The translations under genes were made by a program, and so were the position numbers. From NCBI GenBank assembly GCA_937926025.1, contig CALANQ010000265.1, positions 1-5,127 on the forward strand: DNA of 5,127 bases, written 5' to 3'. Positions 3,310-5,127 of this stretch are shown here, one piece after another. Positions within the stretch are counted from its first letter, which is position 1; each line of letters starts with the position of its first letter. Source of the DNA: an uncultured Acidimicrobiales bacterium. Lineage in GTDB: Bacteria > Actinomycetota > Acidimicrobiia > Acidimicrobiales > Iamiaceae. The notes under the pieces were generated by a model. The model worked only from the letters and a program-made list of their open reading frames with translations, was not told the origin of the DNA and ran no database searches.

Positions 3310-5040
3310 ATGCGGTCGTGGTCTCGGCGCCGGCGCGCGATCACGCTCGTCGTCGCCCTCGGTTTCGTGTGGGGCGTGGCGGTCACCGTCCTGCTCGTCA
3401 CCGCGGCCCTGTCGCTGGCATCGGGGGCGGACACGCTGCAGGACGTGCGCGCCCAGGCCACCATCGACGACCTCACGTCGGACGCCACCATCGCCGACCT
3501 CGACTCGGCGCAGCACGACTTCGGTTCGGCGTCAGGGCGGATCTCGAACCCGGTGGTGGCGCCGGCCCGGCTCATCCCGTTCGTGGGCCGCCAGATCCGG
3601 GGCATGGACCACCTAGCCACGTCGGGCCGCGACGGGTCGGAGGCGGCGGCCGCGGCGCTCACCGAGGTGCAGGGCCTGAGCGAGGGGTCCCAGGAGGGCG
3701 GTCCGGCCCGGGTCGCCATGCTCCGCGACCTGGCCGCGGTGGCCGACGACCTGCACGGCGAGCTGGCCGCGCTCGACGTCGGTTCGGCGACGGGGCTGGT
3801 GGGCCCGTTGCACGACGCGGTGGCCGATGCCGCCGAGGGCCAGCGCTCCGCGGAGCGGGGTGCGAAGCAGCTGACGACCGCCAGCGGCGCCCTGGCCGAC
3901 CTGTTCGAGGGCCCCAGCTCCTACCTGCTCCTCGGTGCCAACAACGGCGAGATGCGGGCCGGGTCTGGCATGTTCCTCTCCGCCGCCGAGCTCCGCTTCG
4001 AGGACGGCCGGGCGGAGCTGAGCGACGTGCGTCCGACGGCGGACCTGACCCTCCCGGAGGGCGCCGTCACCGCCACCGGTGACCTGCAGGCCAACTGGGG
4101 CTGGCTGGACCCGGGGCGGGACCTGCGCCAGCTCGGGGTCTCGCCTGACTTCCCCCAGAGCGCCGAGACCGCCGTCCGCACCTGGGAGGCGATCCCCGGC
4201 AACGGCCCGGTGTCGGGGGTGATCGTCATCGACGTCGACGGCATCCGCAGCCTGCTCCGGGTCGTGGGACCGGTGGAGGTCGACGGCGTCCGCTACACGG
4301 CCGACAACGTCCGGGGTCAGCTGCTTCGGGAGCAGTACCAGCGGTACGAGGACGATCGCGCCGAGCGGCGCGACGTCCTGGGCGACGTGGCCAAGGTGAT
4401 CTTCCAACGCATCGAGGCGGGCGACTGGAAGCTCAGCGACCTGGCGACGCAGCTCACCGACTCCGTCGCCGCCCGGCACCTGATGGTGTGGTCGGCCGAC
4501 GATCCGCTGCAGTCCACGTGGGCCGACCTCGGCGCCGACGGCCACCTCCGGTCGAGCTCGCTCACCGTGAACCTGCTGAACCGCTCGGCCAACAAGCTCG
4601 ACAGCTGGGTCGACACGTCGGCGGATGTCACCACCGAGCGCCGGTCCGACGGCCGCACCGACCTGACCGTGTCGTACCGCATCGACAACCGCTCGAACGG
4701 CGAGGGCCCCCGCTACCTGGTGGGTCCGGGCATCGAGGGGCTGGCCGCCGGGGACTACCGGGGCCTGGTGGTCGCCAACCTGCCGGCCGGCGCGACCGAC
4801 GTGACCATCGACGGCGCCCGCCGCTTCCTCGACGGTGGCGACGGGCCGACGGCGGTGGTCGCCGGCGAGGTGACGGTCAAGGCCGGCACCTCCACCACGG
4901 TCACGGTGACGGCCGTGCTGCCCGAGGGCCTGCGACAGCTGACCATCGAGCCCACCGCCCGCATCCCGCGCACGCGCTGGAGCATCGACGGGGTCGAGGT
5001 CGACAAGGCCGGGCGGACCGTCGTCCGCATCCCGGGTTAG
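3310..5040 (+). CDS. DUF4012 domain-containing membrane-anchored protein
   Basis: A complete 576-residue protein. Residues 6-9 are RRRR, followed by one hydrophobic helix at about 10-36, so the N-terminus is inside and the rest is probably extracytoplasmic. Residues 40-195 are an Ala/Asp/Glu-rich helical region. The DUF4012 core (PF13196) starts near SSYLLLGANNGEMRAGSGMF (203-221), matching the family's YLLL-x-x-N-N-x-E-x-R-x-x-G-G signature. It continues with a region around VSGVIVIDVDGIRSLLRVVGPVEVDG. The C-terminal part is beta-rich (LTVNLLNRSANKLDSWVD, then repeated V/T strands). The family's function is not known. Members are common in actinobacteria and other Gram-positive lineages, often near cell-surface polysaccharide genes, so an envelope role is a guess. 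ATG 3310 is chosen by the membrane anchor right after it and the TACGCT box before it. The frame is open back to 2596, but that part is the +1 shadow of the PAC2 gene. No enzyme motif is evident. Confidence 0.93.
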   Translation: MRSWSRRRRAITLVVALGFVWGVAVTVLLVTAALSLASGADTLQDVRAQATIDDLTSDATIADLDSAQHDFGSASGRISNPVVAPARLIPFVGRQIRGMDHLATSGRDGSEAAAAALTEVQGLSEGSQEGGPARVAMLRDLAAVADDLHGELAALDVGSATGLVGPLHDAVADAAEGQRSAERGAKQLTTASGALADLFEGPSSYLLLGANNGEMRAGSGMFLSAAELRFEDGRAELSDVRPTADLTLPEGAVTATGDLQANWGWLDPGRDLRQLGVSPDFPQSAETAVRTWEAIPGNGPVSGVIVIDVDGIRSLLRVVGPVEVDGVRYTADNVRGQLLREQYQRYEDDRAERRDVLGDVAKVIFQRIEAGDWKLSDLATQLTDSVAARHLMVWSADDPLQSTWADLGADGHLRSSSLTVNLLNRSANKLDSWVDTSADVTTERRSDGRTDLTVSYRIDNRSNGEGPRYLVGPGIEGLAAGDYRGLVVANLPAGATDVTIDGARRFLDGGDGPTAVVAGEVTVKAGTSTTVTVTAVLPEGLRQLTIEPTARIPRTRWSIDGVEVDKAGRTVVRIPG

Positions 5041-5127
5041 GCGGGCGCGACGCCGGCCAGCGCGGCCGAGGCCAAGGCGGCGGCCAGCGGCCCGGCGGCG
5101 GCACCCGTGCGACGGTGGAAGGCGAAG
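5037..5127 (-). CDS. C-terminus of a converging gene of unknown function (cut by right edge)
   Basis: Read on the minus strand, the last 91 bases give an open frame ending in TAA at 5039-5037. Its final residues are FHRRTGAAAGPLAAALASAA then LAGVAPA, a hydrophobic Ala/Leu-rich helix after a basic cluster, as at the end of many actinobacterial membrane or sugar-transferase proteins. Third positions are nearly all G or C. The TAA overlaps the DUF4012 TAG by two bases, a tail-to-tail arrangement. The plus-strand mirror frame also has high GC3 but follows a stop and has no start, so the minus reading is preferred. With only 29 codons visible, no function can be given. Confidence 0.45.
   Translation of the reverse strand, partial: FAFHRRTGAAAGPLAAALASAALAGVAPA

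Noticed and set aside
3613..4545. 310-codon minus-strand ORF opposite DUF4012
   Set aside because: It lies wholly within a well-supported gene and shows no recognisable motif.
1..5127. Search for CRISPR arrays, insertion sequence ends, tRNA or rRNA genes
   Set aside because: No spaced direct repeats, transposase motifs, terminal inverted repeats or tRNA cloverleaf signals were found by eye.

Overview
The window looks like the chromosome of a high-GC actinobacterium. Third codon positions are almost all G or C from about base 1477 onward. It carries an actinobacterial-type PAC2-family protein next to a DUF4012 membrane-anchored protein, and several genes lack a Shine-Dalgarno site but have a TANNNT box 6-8 bases before the start codon. 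That combination would suit Acidimicrobiia or a related lineage, but this placement is inference from family and composition only.

Left part (1-1361, accessory-like, weaker GC3 bias). The minus strand carries the first 127 codons of an ATP-grasp enzyme that runs off the left edge. Its GTG start overlaps, by GTGA, the stop of a possible 44-codon gene that has a perfect AGGAGG ribosome site and a TTG start. The stretch from about 514 to 815 holds no convincing gene. On the plus strand a protein resembling the Imm26 (immunity protein 26) family ends at 1361. No partner toxin is visible.

Middle (1477-2339). A GNAT N-acetyltransferase on the minus strand converges on the Imm26-like gene. It diverges from a 59-codon plus-strand gene of unknown function across a 148-base intergenic region with a promoter box in each direction. 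A long bulged hairpin (stem of 16 pairs) lies 7 bases after the small gene's stop and is probably its terminator. A second inverted repeat overlaps the next promoter.

Right part (2351-5127). A complete PAC2-family protein (309 aa) is followed after 29 bases by a complete DUF4012-family protein (576 aa) with one N-terminal membrane anchor. The extreme right edge is best read as the C-terminus of a converging minus-strand gene whose TAA overlaps the DUF4012 TAG.

The genes do not form one obvious pathway. The two most interesting signals are the coupled micro-ORF/ATP-grasp pair at the left edge, which could be a peptide-modifying or peptide-ligating locus (speculative), and the consistent TANNNT-to-start-codon geometry in front of four genes, which points to leaderless transcription.
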